Shown in pieces: positions 19,864 through 21,850 of a stretch of DNA of 21,850 bases. Positions within the stretch are counted from its first letter, which is position 1; every line of letters begins with the position of its first letter. The stretch covers positions 1 to 21,850 of IMG/VR virus record IMGVR_UViG_3300007345_000329, one strand, 5' to 3'. The notes under the pieces were generated by a model that worked only from the letters and a program-made list of their open reading frames with translations, was not told the origin of the DNA and searched no databases. Source of the stretch: a virus. The translations under genes and the position numbers were made by a program.

Positions 19864-21708
19864 ATGGCATATTCAGACAACTTCCCAGCCACTAGGCCAG
19901 TCTTCCAAGCTGACTTTGCCAACGGTGGCCGCATTGACCCACGGGCTACATTCAGTCGTGCCGACACTCCACCAACCTATGCTGCGCCATCGGCGGTGCA
20001 TTACTGGAGTAATGAGAAACACCTAAGCAGTGAAAACCTACTTCTCCAGTCGAGCGACTTAAACACCAGTTGGACCAATCAGGGTTTAACGTCAATAACT
20101 GGCGGTCAGACTGACCCATCTGGAGGAACTGACGGGTTTACGCTGCTGGAAAATACAGCAACAAGCTATCACAGAGTTGACCAGTCAATGTCAGCTTCAG
20201 GCGAACTGGCTTTCGTGGTGTATGCCAAGCGAAAATCAGGAACCCGATACTTAAATTTAGCATTATACACCCCAGCCAATTCACAGTCAGCTGGATTAGC
20301 CACTTTCGATTTGTCAGGTGGGGCTACCCACACGTCCAACGGGTCGTCCAGCACTCTGACTAATTTGTCAGCCACCCAGACTGAGTCTGGCAATGGCTAC
20401 TACAAGTGCGTTTTCAAGGCAACGGGTTCTGGGCCTACATACGTCAGTATAGGGTTCAGCGATGTAGCTGCTCCAGTGGCGAACGATTTTGGTTTGGTTT
20501 CTTACACTGGAGACGGCTCCAGCTCAATCGACGTTGCATTCGCCAGCCTAAGCACTACGGGTGCGACTGACTACAACGCCACCACAACCTCCATCCACAG
20601 GCAGTATGCCCCGTCACTTAAATCAGTGGCCACTGCTGGGCAACCTCGCTTTGAATACGACCCATCAACAGATGGGCAATCTATGGGCATTCTCATTGAG
20701 GGGTCTGCCACGAACCTCCTCAACCGGAGTGAGGAGTTTGACAATGCGTATTGGTCCAAAGGCCGCACGACTGTCCAGCCAAATGCTGCGGTCTCTCCAG
20801 CCGGCGACCTGACAGCGGACCTCATAACGGCGAACGCCACTGGTGCAAGCGAAACCCACTACGCTGCCAAAGTGTTTTCGTTCACAAGCGGCACGACATA
20901 CACGCTGAGTGTTTACGCAAAAGCTGCCGGACTGACTCAGCTCACACTTCAAGCTGGTAACACAGCAACGTGGGATGCATCAGTTCAGTTTACGCTGACG
21001 GGAGATGGCTCCACATCAGTGAGCAGTGGGTCAGCTGCAATTGAACGGTGCGGAAACGGGTGGTATCGCTGCTCAATTACTGGAGATGCCGCTGCCTCGG
21101 CCAGCACTAATGTGTTGTTTAAATTAGTCAGTGGAGGCTCTGACTCATTCGACGGTGACGACTACTCAGGAGCCCTACTATGGGGAGCGCAGCTGGAAAC
21201 GGGAGCGGCGAGCAGTTACATCAAAGTCGAGGGCAGCACCGCAACTCGCGCAAGTGAGTCGTTATCTGTTGCCACCGCTGACATTGGTTACACGGGTGGA
21301 CCTGTGTCGATTGTCGCAGAGGGTGAGGGTGGCCGAGGTGATTACCCGAGGCTATTTAGTATGGGGGACTCATCGAGCTATCTGACATTTTTCCGCCTTA
21401 GCTCTGCCGCTTCGGCCTCTACTGCCTATAAATTCTGGGTTAATGACTCAGGAGTTCGGCAAGCCGATTTGAACGAGGAGGCATCTGTTACTAGGGTCGC
21501 CGTTAGCGTTGATACCGACAGCGTTAAATCGTGCGGCAACGGAGGCGCAGTTCAAAGCGACACCGCAGCCGTCATGCCTGTTTTAAGCACCACGCTTCAA
21601 ATTGGCGACCAGCCGACGGGCGGAAAGCAATGGAACGGCCACATCAAGCGACTAGCGATTTACTCTGAGCCGCTAAGTTCAACCAACCTCCAAGCCCTCA
21701 CCTCCTAA
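19864..21708 (+). CDS. Fibre/spike protein with two carbohydrate-binding-like modules
   Basis: This 614-aa protein starts MAYSDNFPATRPVFQADFAN with an N-terminal attachment part, followed by two tandem beta-sandwich-like modules. Module 1 (about residues 58-240) begins SSENLLLQSSDLNTSW and holds FVVYAKRKSGTRYLNLALY and NGYYKCVF. Module 2 (about 273-455) begins MGILIEGSATNLLNRSEEFD and holds YTLSVYAKAAGLTQLTLQAG and NGWYRCSI, then LLWGAQLETG. 'gILIEgsaTNLL..SEeF' is a hallmark of phage head-spike/tail-fibre sugar-binding proteins. The last part, GHIKRLAIYSEPLSSTNLQALT, is LamG-like. GGAGAGG at 19851-19857 is a strong ribosome binding site. It probably binds host polysaccharide. Confidence 0.8.
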   Translation: MAYSDNFPATRPVFQADFANGGRIDPRATFSRADTPPTYAAPSAVHYWSNEKHLSSENLLLQSSDLNTSWTNQGLTSITGGQTDPSGGTDGFTLLENTATSYHRVDQSMSASGELAFVVYAKRKSGTRYLNLALYTPANSQSAGLATFDLSGGATHTSNGSSSTLTNLSATQTESGNGYYKCVFKATGSGPTYVSIGFSDVAAPVANDFGLVSYTGDGSSSIDVAFASLSTTGATDYNATTTSIHRQYAPSLKSVATAGQPRFEYDPSTDGQSMGILIEGSATNLLNRSEEFDNAYWSKGRTTVQPNAAVSPAGDLTADLITANATGASETHYAAKVFSFTSGTTYTLSVYAKAAGLTQLTLQAGNTATWDASVQFTLTGDGSTSVSSGSAAIERCGNGWYRCSITGDAAASASTNVLFKLVSGGSDSFDGDDYSGALLWGAQLETGAASSYIKVEGSTATRASESLSVATADIGYTGGPVSIVAEGEGGRGDYPRLFSMGDSSSYLTFFRLSSAASASTAYKFWVNDSGVRQADLNEEASVTRVAVSVDTDSVKSCGNGGAVQSDTAAVMPVLSTTLQIGDQPTGGKQWNGHIKRLAIYSEPLSSTNLQALTS

Positions 21709-21731
21709 CAACTGACACTCAATCAACCGAT

Positions 21732-21850
21732 ATGCACTACACCGATTTAATGCTGAAATTCGACGATGAGGCACAGGCTAAGGCCTACCTCTACGAGGAG
21801 GTTCCAACCGCTTGGGACAATACCGATCCGGAGAACCCAGTTGTGACGGA
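21732..21850 (+). CDS. Partial CDS running off the window (unknown phage protein)
   Basis: The visible 39 codons start MHYTDLMLKFDDEAQAKAYL and continue with YEEVPTAWDN. The pattern 'YtDL.LkFdDEaqAkayLy' recalls small proteins found near fibre genes in several phages. No Shine-Dalgarno sequence is seen in the 23-bp gap. The gene continues past the end of the window, so length and function cannot be judged. Confidence 0.6.
   Translation, partial: MHYTDLMLKFDDEAQAKAYLYEEVPTAWDNTDPENPVVT

Overview
The window looks like part of a temperate tailed double-stranded DNA phage genome in its free (attP) form. Evidence for the phage: a tyrosine integrase beside a partial tRNA, a repressor-like ribbon-helix-helix gene facing left, a rightward replication/recombination block, both terminase subunits, portal, scaffold, an N4-gp56-type major capsid protein and fibre genes. 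The tRNA piece is the 3' half of a tRNA-Arg(ACG) ending in CCA, and no 5' half lies before it. That fits attP rather than a host-phage junction. The bacterial host cannot be named from this sequence; all I can say is that it should have a CCA-encoding tRNA-Arg(ACG) gene. Base composition is near balanced, with no obvious cellular genes.

Layout. 1-1371: attP core, integrase, a 41-bp tandem duplication and a strong intrinsic terminator. 1374-2135: a nuclease-fold-like orphan gene converging on a leftward repressor-like gene, then a divergent control region with a leftward promoter and several TGTnAA half-sites. 2136-7280: early operon with tightly overlapping genes (many ATGA junctions): a DnaA domain IV-like protein, ERF annealing protein, a RecB/DUF2800-like Cys-cluster nuclease, an SSB-like OB protein, a resolvase-like nuclease, a dNMP kinase, a second DnaA domain IV-like protein, a replisome organiser and a DnaC-like helicase loader. 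The organiser gene carries an 11-bp iteron array followed by an AT-rich tract, a lambda O-like candidate origin. 7281-8686: small terminase, a G/C-run terminator, a 37-aa lipoprotein, a small unknown, then a 295-bp non-coding stretch with a possible structured RNA, an AT-rich tract and four 19-bp repeats mostly spaced 22 bp. 8687-11679: a Lar-like zinc protein, an acidic protein and three sugar/methyl genes (GT4, FkbM methyltransferase, GT10). 11679-21850: large terminase, portal, a small overlapping head gene, scaffold, major capsid, several small structural genes, two fibre-like proteins and the start of one more gene.

How it fits together. The early block should load the host helicase at a phage origin and process recombination intermediates. 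The terminase-portal-scaffold-capsid block builds and fills heads. The glycan cassette between the two terminase genes is the least expected module; it may decorate the virion or the host surface. No holin, endolysin, DNA polymerase, tail tube or canonical CI repressor is visible here, and those presumably lie outside the window.
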